A stretch of DNA of 64,000 nucleotides, taken from Amycolatopsis sp. CA-230715 (GTDB lineage: Bacteria > Actinomycetota > Actinomycetes > Mycobacteriales > Pseudonocardiaceae). The stretch covers positions 3,533,501 to 3,597,500 of the forward strand of contig NZ_CP059997.1 of assembly GCF_018736145.1 (NCBI RefSeq), written 5' to 3'. Shown piece after piece: positions 41,966 to 50,509 of the stretch. A program made the translations under genes and the position numbers. Numbering within the stretch: position 1 is the first letter of the stretch; every line of letters starts with the position of its first letter. Under the pieces are notes generated by a model. The model did no database searches. It was not told the origin of the DNA and was given only the letters and a program-made list of their open reading frames with translations.

Positions 41966-42246
41966 TGCTCACCGCGCAGCTCGGCCCGCAGCTTCGCGCG
42001 CTCGCGGGCGCGGCGCTCGTTGCGCACGGCGAGCCCCGCGGTGACGCGGGCGTTGAGCTTGCGGAGCGCGAGCAGGCCGACCGGCAGGCCCACCACGAGG
42101 CCGACCGCGAGCGCGACCAGCAGCGGGACCTTGACCAGGATCAGCAGCACGGCCACCATCGCGACGATCCCGAACCGCGCCAGCACGTACAGCGTCAGGT
42201 CGCGACCGAGGGTGCTCGCTGGCCGTTCGTCAGGCGCTTCACTCAC
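41962..42246 (-). CDS. DUF4229 small membrane protein
   Basis: A 94-residue protein with two adjacent transmembrane helices (LYVLARFGIVAMVAVLLILVK and PLLVALAVGLVVGLPVGLL) followed by a strongly basic cytosolic tail (NERRARERAKLRAELRGEQ). The pattern matches DUF4229, common near menA in actinobacteria; no function is established. It is translationally coupled to the Cds1-like gene through a 4-bp overlap. Confidence 0.75.
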   Translation of the reverse strand: MSEAPDERPASTLGRDLTLYVLARFGIVAMVAVLLILVKVPLLVALAVGLVVGLPVGLLALRKLNARVTAGLAVRNERRARERAKLRAELRGEQ

Positions 42247-42256
42247 GGCGATGAGG

Positions 42257-42727
42257 TTACGCGCCGCCTTCCTGGGCCTCCAAGGCGACGTTGTTCGGCC
42301 TGCCCTCGAAGCGGGTCGAGAGCACGACCGTGGTGTGCGTGCGGGCGACCCCGTCGATGCGACGCAGCCTGCCGAGGCTGCGCTCGAGGTCGTCGACGGT
42401 CGCGACCCTGACCTTCACCACGAACGCGTCGTCGCCCGCGACCGCGTAACAGCTTTCCACCTCGGCGAGCTTGCCCAGCTCTTCGGCGACGTCGTCGTCG
42501 AAGGCGGTGTCGGTGGGCTGGATGCCGACCAGCGCGGTCACCCCGAGGCCGACCGTGCCGGGATCGACCGCCGCGTGGTACCCGGTGATCACGCCCGCGC
42601 TTTCGAGCTTGCCGACCCGTTCGTGCACCGAAGAGGCCGAGAGCCCGACCGAGCGCCCGAGTTCGGCGTAGGTCGCGCGCCCGTCGACGCGCAGGGCCGC
42701 GATGATCCGCCGGTCAACCGAATCCAT
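42257..42727 (-). CDS. Lrp/AsnC-family transcriptional regulator
   Basis: A 156-residue protein. The N-terminal HTH is VDRRIIAALRVDGRATYAELGRSVGLSASSVHERVGKLESAGVI. The C-terminal RAM domain (LVGIQPTDTAFDDDVAEELG, CYAVAGDDAFVVKVRV) binds amino acids and drives octamer formation. It starts at ATG 42727. Adjacent to a cysteine-degrading enzyme gene in the same direction, it may regulate amino-acid catabolism (inference). Confidence 0.88.
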   Translation of the reverse strand: MDSVDRRIIAALRVDGRATYAELGRSVGLSASSVHERVGKLESAGVITGYHAAVDPGTVGLGVTALVGIQPTDTAFDDDVAEELGKLAEVESCYAVAGDDAFVVKVRVATVDDLERSLGRLRRIDGVARTHTTVVLSTRFEGRPNNVALEAQEGGA

Positions 42728-42953
42728 GGACAGACCCTAACCACCCGAGCGCACGGCACCCGCCGCGAGTCCTCGACCTGCGACGAACGGGAAATGTCCC
42801 TTTAGTCCTTTAAGGGCTCTTTACTCTTAGCCAACCGTTCGAGTACCTGACGGGTGAGATGCCACGATTGCCCTAGTTGGCTACCGGTGCCGACGGCCTG
42901 GACGACCGTTGACGATTTCCGGTATAGCACCGAAGTCGTAAAGGAGGCGGAAG

Positions 42954-43166
42954 ATGACCGCGACCATGGGAGGACGTCTGCTCACCCCTGGCGAAGTCGC
43001 CGCGCTGTTCAGGGTCGACCCGAAGACGGTCACGAGGTGGGCCACCGCGGGCCGCATCGGCTCGATCCGCACCCCTGGCGGCCACCGCCGGTTCCGCGAG
43101 TCCGAGGTCAACGAGCTGCTCGCCGAGCTGACCACCGACGCCAGCGAGCCGACCCGCGCCGTCTGA
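42954..43166 (+). CDS. bldC: BldC-family developmental regulator
   Basis: A 70-residue MerR-like DNA-binding protein without an effector domain. The sequence LLTPGEVAALFRVDPKTVTRWA, GRIGSIRTPGGHRRFRESEV is nearly invariant among BldC proteins, which bind direct repeats cooperatively and time the onset of development in Streptomyces. AAGGAGG lies just before ATG 42954; the internal Met at residue 5 is an alternative. The 226-bp upstream region includes the A/T-rich imperfect palindrome CCCTT...AAGGG at 42798-42816. Confidence 0.93.
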   Translation: MTATMGGRLLTPGEVAALFRVDPKTVTRWATAGRIGSIRTPGGHRRFRESEVNELLAELTTDASEPTRAV

Positions 43167-43179
43167 CATCCTGCCGCTC

Positions 43180-43205
43180 CGCGTTCTCACGAAACGAGAA
43201 GCGCG
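43180..43205. terminator. stem-loop downstream of bldC
   Basis: CGCGTTCTC (43180-43188) pairs with GAGAAGCGCG (43196-43205) with one bulged G and a 7-bp loop, 14 bp after the bldC stop. Confidence 0.45.
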
Positions 43206-43360
43206 AGCTGGTTGTCTCCGGCGCGCGACACCCGGACAGCCCCGGCACGGTCTTCGTGAGATCGCAGGCGAACCGTGAGGGTGCCGCGTGCCCCGAATCC
43301 CGACAAAAGGGTTAACCTCGGGGGACCAAGACCGCGCGGCACACCGGAAGGGAGCCGAGC

Positions 43361-43543
43361 ATGCTTTACCTGCTCGCGGCGATCGGCGCGCTGACCATCG
43401 CCGTACTTCTCTGGCGGGCCTTCGGTGCGGAGCGAGTGGGTGTGCCCTCCCGGCGCACGTCCGTCGCGCCGGACGACGACCCGGATTTCCTGCGCAAACT
43501 CGCCGAAGACCAGCACAAACCCCACGACGAGAAGGACCGCTGA
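43361..43543 (+). CDS. small single-helix membrane protein
   Basis: 60 residues: one N-terminal transmembrane helix (MLYLLAAIGALTIAVLLW), then a hydrophilic, charged tail with PDDDPDFLRKLAEDQHKPHDEKDR. GGGAG lies 7 bp before ATG 43361. It resembles small conserved actinobacterial membrane proteins. No function is known, and a role as a membrane anchor or regulator is only a guess. Confidence 0.7.
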   Translation: MLYLLAAIGALTIAVLLWRAFGAERVGVPSRRTSVAPDDDPDFLRKLAEDQHKPHDEKDR

Positions 43544-43559
43544 CCCCAGCGGAGCCAGC

Positions 43560-43593
43560 ACGCCGCGCCCGTCCGCCAGGACAGGCGCGGCGT
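43560..43593. terminator. bidirectional stem-loop terminator
   Basis: ACGCCGCGCCCGTCC (43560-43574) and GGACAGGCGCGGCGT (43579-43593) pair at 14 of 15 positions around a 4-bp loop, between the convergent ends of the small membrane gene and the MinD-like gene. Confidence 0.75.
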
Positions 43594-43689
43594 CGTCGTT
43601 GAGACCCTTTTCACAGCCGCGAGCGCGACGATCCCGCTGCTCGCGCGCCGGATTCGGTAAAGCCGCCTTTTACCGTTAGACGCCGACCG

Positions 43690-45198
43690 TCACTTGCGCG
43701 GGAACGCGTCCGCGACCGTCGCGGCCAGTTCGAGCAGGCTCAGCCTGGTGCCGCTCTGGAGCCGGTCGAGCTCGATCTCCGCGCCCTCTTCCAGGTGCGG
43801 GTCGAACGGGATGCGGCACACCGCGCGGACGCGCGCGCCGAAGTGCGCGGACAGCTTGTCGAGATCGACCGACCCGCCCTTCGGGCGCACGGAGTTGATC
43901 ACCGCGACCGAGCGCTTCACCAGTTCGCCGTACCCGTGCGCGTCGAGCCAGTCGACCGTCGCGGACGCGCTGCGCGCCCCGTCGACCGAGCCGGAGGACA
44001 CGATGACCAGCGCGTCGGCGACGTCGAGGACGCCCTTCATCGCCGAGTGCATGAGCCCGGTGCCGCAGTCGGTGAGCACGATGTTGTAGAAGTGCTCGAG
44101 CAGGTTGACCGTGCGCCGGTAGTCCTCCTCGGAGAACGCCTCGGACACCGCGGGGTCCTGCTCGCTGGCGAGGATCTCCAAACGGCTCGAACCCTGCGAC
44201 GTGTAGGACCGGACGTCGCTGTACCTGGTGATCTTGTCCGCGTCGCGCAGCAGGTGGCGGACGGTCGCGGTGGTCTCGATCGGGATCTTCTGCGACAGCG
44301 TGCCGCGGTCGGGGTTCGCGTCGACCGCGACGACCCGGTCCCCGCGCAGCGACGCGAAGGTCGAGCCGAGCGTGGTCGTCGTGGTGGTCTTGCCGACGCC
44401 GCCCTTGAGGCTCAGCATCGCGATCTTGTAGCACCCGCGCAGCGGCTGGTTCACGCGCGCGATCAGCTCGCGCTGCCTGCGGTCGGCCGGGCTCTCCCCG
44501 GGGTTGATGAGCTTGCCGGAGCCGAGGTAGACCGCCTTGCGCCAGCCCGACTGCGGACGGCGCTTGACCTGCTTGACCAGGTGCGCGCTGGTCAGGTCGT
44601 CGCCACCGGCCAGCGCGTGCCTGCCACCCTGCTGCTGCGAAGCGGGCTGCGGCAGGGGCGGGTAGCCCGGCGGGGCCTGCTGCTCGTACTGCGCCTGGTC
44701 GTACTGCTGCTGCGGCGGGGGCGCGGCGTACTGCGGCGGCTGCAACGGCGGGAGCTGCTGGTCGTAGGGCACCGCGTACTGCGGCTGCGGTGGCGGCTGC
44801 TGGCCGGGTGGCGGCGGCTCGGTGTAACCGTGCTGCTCGGCGTAGGCGGCCTGCGGCGCCTCGTAGGCCTGCGGCTGGGCATCCGAATAGCCGGGCGCGT
44901 ACTGCGGCTGGCCCGCGACCGGGAACGGCCCGGACGACGGGTCCACCGGCGGCGCCGGTTCGCCGGGCGGCGGCGCGGACTGGGCCTGCGGCGCGGCGGG
45001 CTGCTGGGCGGCCTGCGCGGGCGGATGCGGCGCGGAATCGGTCCGGTCCTCGGCGAACAGCGGGCCGGATTCACCCGATTGCGCGGTGGGGACCGAGTGC
45101 TCGGGCGGCGGGGGCGGCGCCCACTGCGTCGGCGATTCCGCCGAGATGCCGTCCTCGTCGTGGTGGCCAGGCACCGATTCGTCGTTGGTTCCCGTCAC
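43690..45198 (-). CDS. MinD/ParA-like ATPase with long Pro/Gln-rich N-terminus (EspI-like)
   Basis: 502 residues. I choose GTG 45198 because AGGAGG lies 9 bp upstream; ATG 45207 abuts that site. Residues 1-~200 are a disordered P/Q/Y-rich region. The ATPase domain begins near 260 with the deviant Walker A KGGVGKT (K265-T271), a DANPDRGTLS switch and VLTDCGTGL. The architecture resembles EspI of ESX secretion and actinobacterial partition-like ATPases. No ESX genes are in the window. It lies 3' of the ccs genes, as does Rv0530 in M. tuberculosis. Confidence 0.82.
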   Translation of the reverse strand: MTGTNDESVPGHHDEDGISAESPTQWAPPPPPEHSVPTAQSGESGPLFAEDRTDSAPHPPAQAAQQPAAPQAQSAPPPGEPAPPVDPSSGPFPVAGQPQYAPGYSDAQPQAYEAPQAAYAEQHGYTEPPPPGQQPPPQPQYAVPYDQQLPPLQPPQYAAPPPQQQYDQAQYEQQAPPGYPPLPQPASQQQGGRHALAGGDDLTSAHLVKQVKRRPQSGWRKAVYLGSGKLINPGESPADRRQRELIARVNQPLRGCYKIAMLSLKGGVGKTTTTTTLGSTFASLRGDRVVAVDANPDRGTLSQKIPIETTATVRHLLRDADKITRYSDVRSYTSQGSSRLEILASEQDPAVSEAFSEEDYRRTVNLLEHFYNIVLTDCGTGLMHSAMKGVLDVADALVIVSSGSVDGARSASATVDWLDAHGYGELVKRSVAVINSVRPKGGSVDLDKLSAHFGARVRAVCRIPFDPHLEEGAEIELDRLQSGTRLSLLELAATVADAFPRK

Positions 45199-45288
45199 CA
45201 GTGCCATCCTCCTCGCGCTGCCCCGCCGGTCCGTGCCGGTCGCCCGGTGGTCGTCACTGACGACGGTAGTCGGCAAGCGCGTCCGATG

Positions 45289-46278
45289 TCAGTTGACCCC
45301 GGCGTACGAGTGCAGGCCCGCGGTGACGAGGTTGACGAAGAACAGGTTGAACACCGTCAGCGCGAACCCGACGGTGTTGATGATCGCCGCCCTGGTGCCG
45401 CGCCAGCCCGCGGTCGCCCGCGAGTGCAGGTAAGCGGCGTACACGACCCACGCGATGAAGGCGACGGTCTCCTTCGGGTCCCAGCCCCAGAACCGGCCCC
45501 ACGCCGCCTCCGCCCAGACCGCGCCGCACAGCACGCCGAAGGTGAACACCGGGAAGGCGAGCACGGTGGTCCGGTAGGCGACCCGGTCGAGCACGTCGGA
45601 CGACGGCAGCTTCGGGCCGAACTTCGCGAACTTCGCGCTGTCGCGCTCGTGGGCGGAGCGGAACAGGAACAGCACGCTCGCGACGCCGGGGATCAGGAAC
45701 ACGCCGGAGGCGAGGATCGCCGCGGAGACGTGGATGACCAGCCAGTACGACTGCAGCGCGGGCTGCACCTTCGCCGTGGCCGTGTACAGCATGGTGCCGT
45801 TGATGAACATCAGGATCACCACGGGCAGCAACACGAACCCGGACAGGTGCCGGACGTCGAACTTCTTGATCACGACGAGCCAGGCGGCCATGGCGACGAA
45901 GGTGACCGCCATGATGTATTCGTACATGTTGCCCCACGGCGCGCGCCCGGCCGCGATCCCGCGCAGCACCAGCGCGGACAGGTGCAGCAGCACGCCGAGC
46001 ACCATGAGCGCGGCGCCCATCCGGCCGATCCGCGCGGCCCTCGCGGGCGGGATCAGGCCGGTGTTGGTCACTTTCGACGACGCCGGCGGGACGTCTTCGG
46101 TGACCGGAGGGCCGCCCGCGCCGGCGAGTTCGCGCACCTTGGCGCGGTCGGCGGCCTGCCGGCCGCGCGCGCCGAAGGACTGTTCGATCAGCAGGAAGAT
46201 CAGCGCGAACACGTAGATCGCGACCGCGGTGGTGTAGGCGTAGTCGCTGAAGCGCGACAGGTCCTCGTTGATCGGCAT
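45289..46278 (-). CDS. ccsB: cytochrome c biogenesis protein CcsB (ResC)
   Basis: A 329-residue polytopic membrane protein, the heme-handling half of the System II cytochrome c synthetase. The tryptophan-rich WWD-type motif is WGRFWGWDPKET, and conserved histidines occur in YWLVIHVSAAIL and YAAYLHSRAT. An N-terminal helix is separated from the core by a ~50-residue hydrophilic loop. It follows resB after 1 bp. With ResB it moves heme across the membrane and attaches it to CXXCH apocytochromes. Confidence 0.94.
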   Translation of the reverse strand: MPINEDLSRFSDYAYTTAVAIYVFALIFLLIEQSFGARGRQAADRAKVRELAGAGGPPVTEDVPPASSKVTNTGLIPPARAARIGRMGAALMVLGVLLHLSALVLRGIAAGRAPWGNMYEYIMAVTFVAMAAWLVVIKKFDVRHLSGFVLLPVVILMFINGTMLYTATAKVQPALQSYWLVIHVSAAILASGVFLIPGVASVLFLFRSAHERDSAKFAKFGPKLPSSDVLDRVAYRTTVLAFPVFTFGVLCGAVWAEAAWGRFWGWDPKETVAFIAWVVYAAYLHSRATAGWRGTRAAIINTVGFALTVFNLFFVNLVTAGLHSYAGVN

Positions 46279-46279
46279 G

Positions 46280-47893
46280 TCAGTTCCCGTTCTTCCCGTC
46301 GAGGAGATCGCGCGCGATCCGGGTGAACTCCTCGCCGTAGCCTGCCTGATCCGTGCGGGCGAGCCCGCCGACTTCTACTACGGTACGTCGTACATCGCCG
46401 GGGCCGTCCACCGGGGTCACCCGCACCCACACCCGCCGCCGCTTGACCAGCAGCGACGCGGCGAGGCCGAGCAGCATGGCGATCGCGCACACCAGCACGT
46501 ACACCTGCGTCGGATCGTGCGAGACCTGCAGCATCACCCACTGCTTGACGCCGTCGAACCGGACCTTCGTCCCGTCGTCGAGGGTGATCGACTGGCCGAT
46601 CGCCAGGTTCTCGCGGGCGACCTTCTTGAGCCTGCCCTCGTCGACCATCCGCTGGTCGACCTCGTAGATCGACTGCGGCTTGCCGGTGTCCAGGCCGAGA
46701 TCGCCGCGAAGCACGTCGACGGCCACCTTTGGGTCCTTGAGCTCCGGCGCGATCGAGGTGAGCACGTTGCCGTGCAGGAACGGCGTCGGCGCGAGCAGCC
46801 CGGTGACCGCGATCTGGCGCGCCCGGCGCTGGGCCGAGTCGTCGATACCGGGCTGGTCGAACTTCGTCGCGCCCTCCGACAGGTAGGTCTGCGGGTTGAC
46901 CGGGCGCCACTGGGTGTTCAGGGTCCTCGACTTGCCGTCGGGGTAGGTCACCGTGAACGCGGGCGTGTAGCCGTGGTTGATCAGGTAGACGCGATCGCCT
47001 TCGGTGCGCAGCGGATCGTTGACCTCGAGGTGGTACGGCCGCCAGGTGCCGTTGTCGAGATCGGCGCCGGACTGGTACTGGATGTCCGACTCGTAGTGCT
47101 CGGGTTGGCCTTCGGGGGTGTAGTCGGCCTTGAACCCGTTCACCTTGAGGCAGAACGGGGTGAGCTTCGTGCCGTCGACGCTCAGGCCCGGTCGGAAGTT
47201 GTCGTAGGCGTAGATGCCCGAGTTGCAGAACGAGGAGCCGTCGGCCTGGACCAGCACGTCGCCCTCGTAGCTGTACATCTTCCCCAGCGCGAAGAACACG
47301 ATCACGCCGAGGATGCCGAAGTGGAAGATCACGTTGCCGGTTTCGCGGAGGTAGCCGCGTTCGGCGCTGACCGTGCGGACCCCGTCCGGCTCCTCCCGTT
47401 CGGCACGCCGCCAGCCGCGCAACCGCGTCCTGACCGCGGCGAGCACGTCGTCCACGCCGCCGTCCAGCTCGGCCCGCCGGTGGTGCGGCATGCGCGCCAG
47501 GTTCCGCGGCGTCAGCACCGGCTTCGCGCGCATCTGCCGGACGAACTCGAAGCTGCGCGGCGTCAGGCAGCCGATCAGCGACACCATCAGGAGCAGGTAG
47601 ATCGCGGAAAACCAGACGCTGGAATAGACCTCGAAGAACTGCAGCTTGTCGAGGAGCTCGCCCCACCAGCCGTGCGCGGCGATGTACTCGTCGGTCTTCG
47701 TCGCGTTCAGCACCCGCTGCGGCAGCAGGGCGCCCGGCATCGCCGCGAGCGCGAGCAGGAAGAGCAGGATGAGCGCGGTGCGCATCGACGTCAGCCCGCG
47801 CCAGGTGTTGCGCAGGAACGCGAGCACGCGCTTGACCGGCGACGGGCGGTACGGCTCGCGCGGCTGCGCGGGGGGCGCTTCGGTCGTCGTCAC
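46280..47893 (-). CDS. resB: cytochrome c biogenesis protein ResB
   Basis: This encodes 537 residues from GTG 47893, overlapping the ccdA stop by 4 bp. Three helices near the N-terminus (ILLFLLALAAMPGALLP, YLLLMVSLIGCLTP, IFHFGILGVIVFFALGKMYSYEG) flank a region before a large extracytoplasmic domain (~220-440), and a last helix VLVCAIAMLLGLAASLLV follows. This is the ResB topology of System II. It partners CcsB in heme delivery. The first ~35 residues are low-complexity. Confidence 0.92.
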   Translation of the reverse strand: MTTTEAPPAQPREPYRPSPVKRVLAFLRNTWRGLTSMRTALILLFLLALAAMPGALLPQRVLNATKTDEYIAAHGWWGELLDKLQFFEVYSSVWFSAIYLLLMVSLIGCLTPRSFEFVRQMRAKPVLTPRNLARMPHHRRAELDGGVDDVLAAVRTRLRGWRRAEREEPDGVRTVSAERGYLRETGNVIFHFGILGVIVFFALGKMYSYEGDVLVQADGSSFCNSGIYAYDNFRPGLSVDGTKLTPFCLKVNGFKADYTPEGQPEHYESDIQYQSGADLDNGTWRPYHLEVNDPLRTEGDRVYLINHGYTPAFTVTYPDGKSRTLNTQWRPVNPQTYLSEGATKFDQPGIDDSAQRRARQIAVTGLLAPTPFLHGNVLTSIAPELKDPKVAVDVLRGDLGLDTGKPQSIYEVDQRMVDEGRLKKVARENLAIGQSITLDDGTKVRFDGVKQWVMLQVSHDPTQVYVLVCAIAMLLGLAASLLVKRRRVWVRVTPVDGPGDVRRTVVEVGGLARTDQAGYGEEFTRIARDLLDGKNGN

Positions 47894-48663
47894 AGCGGCA
47901 GCTCGAGTTCGTTCGCGAGTTCGTTGCGGATCCAGCCCATCAGATCTCCCCACAGGCCCGCGACCAGCAGCACGCCCACGATCAGCAGCAGCACGCCGCC
48001 GAAGACCTGGACCTTGCGGCCGTTGCGGCGCAGCCAGTCGGTGGCGCGCACGGCCCAGCGGGCACCGAGCGCGATGAGCAGGAACGGCACCCCGAGCCCG
48101 ATGCAGTACACCAGGATCAGCAGGTAGCCGCGCGCTTCGACGCCGCCGGTCGCGCTGGCCATGCTAATGACCGCGGACAGCGTCGGACCGAGGCACGGGG
48201 TCCACCCGAGCCCGAAGATCGCACCGAGCAGCGGCGCGCCCCACAGCCCGCCGCGGGGCACGTGGTGCGACCGGAACTCGCGCTGCAGGCCGGGGATCCA
48301 GCCGAGGAACACCAGCGCCATGCCGATCGTGAGCACACCGCCGATGCGCTGGATGAGGTCCTGGTTGACGAGCAGGGCGTCGGCCAGCCAGACGAGCGTG
48401 CCGAGCGTCGCGACGAACACGACGGTGAACCCGAGCACGAACAGCAGCGACGCCCCCATGACCGCGTAGCGGCCCTTCTTCCGCTCCTCGTCGGCGCTGA
48501 CGGCGGGCGCCTCGGCGCCGACGAGCGCGGCGAGGTAGGCGAGGTAACCGGGGACCAGCGGGACGACGCACGGGGAGGCGAACGAGATCGCCCCGGCGAG
48601 CAGCGCGACACCGGCGGCGAGCAGCAGCGGGCCAGAGGTGGCCAGCTCCGATACCGCGTTCAC
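47890..48663 (-). CDS. ccdA: thiol-disulfide transmembrane transporter CcdA
   Basis: A 257-residue DsbD/CcdA-type six-helix protein from GTG 48663. The redox cysteines are C32 in FASPCVVPLVPGYL and C157 in GWTPCLGPTLSA. It carries electrons from cytosolic thioredoxin to extracytoplasmic TlpA/ResA so that apocytochrome cysteines are reduced before heme attachment. It heads the ccdA-resB-ccsB operon. Confidence 0.94.
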   Translation of the reverse strand: MNAVSELATSGPLLLAAGVALLAGAISFASPCVVPLVPGYLAYLAALVGAEAPAVSADEERKKGRYAVMGASLLFVLGFTVVFVATLGTLVWLADALLVNQDLIQRIGGVLTIGMALVFLGWIPGLQREFRSHHVPRGGLWGAPLLGAIFGLGWTPCLGPTLSAVISMASATGGVEARGYLLILVYCIGLGVPFLLIALGARWAVRATDWLRRNGRKVQVFGGVLLLIVGVLLVAGLWGDLMGWIRNELANELELPL

Positions 48664-48732
48664 CCTGATGAGGGTAGGGAATGTGGTTCCGGTGAAGACC
48701 AGCGGTGCCGCTCAGGTGTGACGCGGGAACGC

Positions 48733-49869
48733 TCAGCGCGCCGCCGCGGGCCTCCGGAACCTGTCCAGCTCGCGCAGGCTGTGGGCGACGGCCTCCGTGC
48801 CGTAGTCGATCATGTCGGTCTCGTAGGCGTTCACGGCGTCGGCGAGCGGCAGGCGGCCGTCCCGAACGGCGATGAGCTTGCGGCGAAGCTGGTCGGCGTC
48901 GTGCAGAGCGGTGTTCGCGCCGTTGCCGCCGCTGGGCGAGGTCGCGTGGATCGCGTCGCCGAGCAGGGTCACCGGCCCGGCGGGCCAGCGTTCAGCGGGC
49001 GAAACGGTGCGGATCGAGAGCAGCACGCTGTTGTCCCGATCGGCGTCTTCGATGACCGCGCGCACGTCGGCGTGCCAGCCGCGGGTCAGCTCCAGCGCGA
49101 TCTCCTGCATCGACAGGTCCTGGCGCGCCAGCACCGAGTGGTCCGGCGCGAGCATGATCACCCAGCGCAGGTAGTGCCCGGCTTCGGGAAGGCCCAGCTC
49201 GGGCGCCATCGCGTTCAGCACGCCGGGCAGCACGCGGAATCGCATGAGGCCGAGCATCATGGTGACTTCGCCGTCCGAGACACCGGTGCCGAAACCCGGC
49301 ACGAGCGCGGCGAACCGCTCCGTCAGCGGCGTCCGTCCGATGAGGGCCCGCACACCGCTGTCCTCGACCGGTGTCTCCGGGCTGAGCTGCGCGCGCACCG
49401 CCGAGCCGATCCCGTCCGCGCCGACGAGCAGGTCGCTGTCGATCGACGACGTTTTGCCCGCGAAATGCGCGCGGACGCCGCCGCCGGGGAGCGGTTCGTA
49501 GCCGGTGAACGCGTCGCCGAACCGCACGTGCTCGCCGATGCCCGAAAGCAGCAGGTGCCGCAGGACGTGCCGGTCGATCGCCACCGCCAGCGCGGACGAG
49601 TCGGCGCCGGTCCGCTCCAGCCGGTGGTTCAGCCGGGTGCGCTCACCGGCGAGATCGCCCTTGACGGCCTCGAGCACCGGGTGGAGCGCCCTCGGCAGGC
49701 AGGCCCGCAGCGCCGAGTCACCGAGTTCGCCCAGCCCGATCCGATAGCCCTGGAACCGCGCGGTGATGCCCGGATCCCGCTCGTACACGGTGGCTTCGAT
49801 CCCGGCCGCGCGCAGCCCTTGCACGAGGCAGAGCCCGCCGAGCCCGGCGCCGACGATGGTCACCTTCAC
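48733..49869 (-). CDS. FAD-dependent monooxygenase
   Basis: This encodes 378 residues from GTG 49869, with GGGAGGA upstream. FAD motifs are VGAGLGGLCLVQGLRAAGI at the N-terminus, LLVGADGIGSAVRAQ, and LLGDAIHATSPSGGNGANTALHDA. The group hydroxylates aromatic and polyketide-like compounds and includes tetracycline-modifying enzymes. It is divergent from a TetR regulator over a 30-bp perfect palindrome. The pair separates tlpA from ccdA, genes that are adjacent in mycobacteria, so it looks like an inserted accessory cassette. Confidence 0.87.
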   Translation of the reverse strand: MKVTIVGAGLGGLCLVQGLRAAGIEATVYERDPGITARFQGYRIGLGELGDSALRACLPRALHPVLEAVKGDLAGERTRLNHRLERTGADSSALAVAIDRHVLRHLLLSGIGEHVRFGDAFTGYEPLPGGGVRAHFAGKTSSIDSDLLVGADGIGSAVRAQLSPETPVEDSGVRALIGRTPLTERFAALVPGFGTGVSDGEVTMMLGLMRFRVLPGVLNAMAPELGLPEAGHYLRWVIMLAPDHSVLARQDLSMQEIALELTRGWHADVRAVIEDADRDNSVLLSIRTVSPAERWPAGPVTLLGDAIHATSPSGGNGANTALHDADQLRRKLIAVRDGRLPLADAVNAYETDMIDYGTEAVAHSLRELDRFRRPAAAR

Positions 49870-49884
49870 GATGTCCTCCCAAGA

Positions 49885-49914
49885 TTGAGCACTGTTCAAT
49901 TGAACAGTGCTCAA
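49885..49914. promoter_or_regulatory. 30-bp perfect palindromic operator between FAD monooxygenase and tetR genes
   Basis: TTGAGCACTGTTCAA (49885-49899) is followed directly by its reverse complement TTGAACAGTGCTCAA (49900-49914). Each half is also a TTGARCNNNGYTCAA palindrome, so two regulator dimers could bind side by side. It lies between divergent genes. Confidence 0.8.
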
Positions 49915-49919
49915 GTTAC

Positions 49920-49934
49920 CTGAGCGGTGTTCAA
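49920..49934. promoter_or_regulatory. third TTGARCNNNGYTCAA-type site in the same promoter
   Basis: CTGAGCGGTGTTCAA matches the motif except for the first base and sits 20 bp before the tetR start, 5 bp from the 30-bp palindrome. Confidence 0.55.
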
Positions 49935-49954
49935 CCCGGCAACCGTGATGTGAT

Positions 49955-50503
49955 GTGCGCATGGCGCTGAACAAGGCCGTGGTGCTGGCCGCCGCGGTCG
50001 CACTGCTGGACGAGGTCGGGCTCGACGCGCTGAGCACCCGCAAGCTCGCGACCAGGCTGGACGTCCAGGTCGGCGCGCTCTACTGGCACTACCCCAGCAA
50101 GCAGGCGCTGCTCGACGCGATCGCGGAACAGATCTGCGAGGACATGACGAACCGGGTGCTCGCGGAAACCGGCTGGACCGAGCAGTTCCGCGCCATCGCC
50201 GTCGCCCACCGCGAGGCGATGCTGGCGCACACCGACGGCGCGCGCGTGATCGCGACCATGAGCAAACCGGGGCCGCACGCGTTGGCGTTCATTGAACGAC
50301 CGAAAGCGCTCGTGCGCGGCCTCCGCATACCCGAGCACGAGGTCGCCGCGATCGTCGACACGCTGACCAGCTACGTCAACGGCTACGCGATCGAAGAACA
50401 GGCGAGACAGCTCCACAAGTTCTCACGCGCGCAACGCGATCATGCCTTCCTCTTCGGCATCGGCCTGCTCGTCAAAGGCATCCTGGCGCAGTACAACGAC
50501 TGA
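49955..50503 (+). CDS. TetR-family regulator (tetracycline-repressor class)
   Basis: A 182-residue protein from GTG 49955; ATG 49961 is equally possible. The HTH is DALSTRKLATRLDVQVGALYWHYPSKQALLDAIAEQI, the form typical of TetR proteins with a TetR_C ligand domain. That domain is helical and ends GIGLLVKGILAQYND. It probably represses itself and the divergent monooxygenase through the palindromes at 49885-49934. An antibiotic-like inducer is suggested by class but unproven. Confidence 0.88.
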   Translation: MRMALNKAVVLAAAVALLDEVGLDALSTRKLATRLDVQVGALYWHYPSKQALLDAIAEQICEDMTNRVLAETGWTEQFRAIAVAHREAMLAHTDGARVIATMSKPGPHALAFIERPKALVRGLRIPEHEVAAIVDTLTSYVNGYAIEEQARQLHKFSRAQRDHAFLFGIGLLVKGILAQYND

Positions 50504-50509
50504 GCCCGC

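Noticed and set aside
45345..45365. TTGAACACCGTCAG inside ccsB as another TTGARCNNNGYTCAA site
   Set aside because: The right half is out of register by one base, and the sequence is coding.
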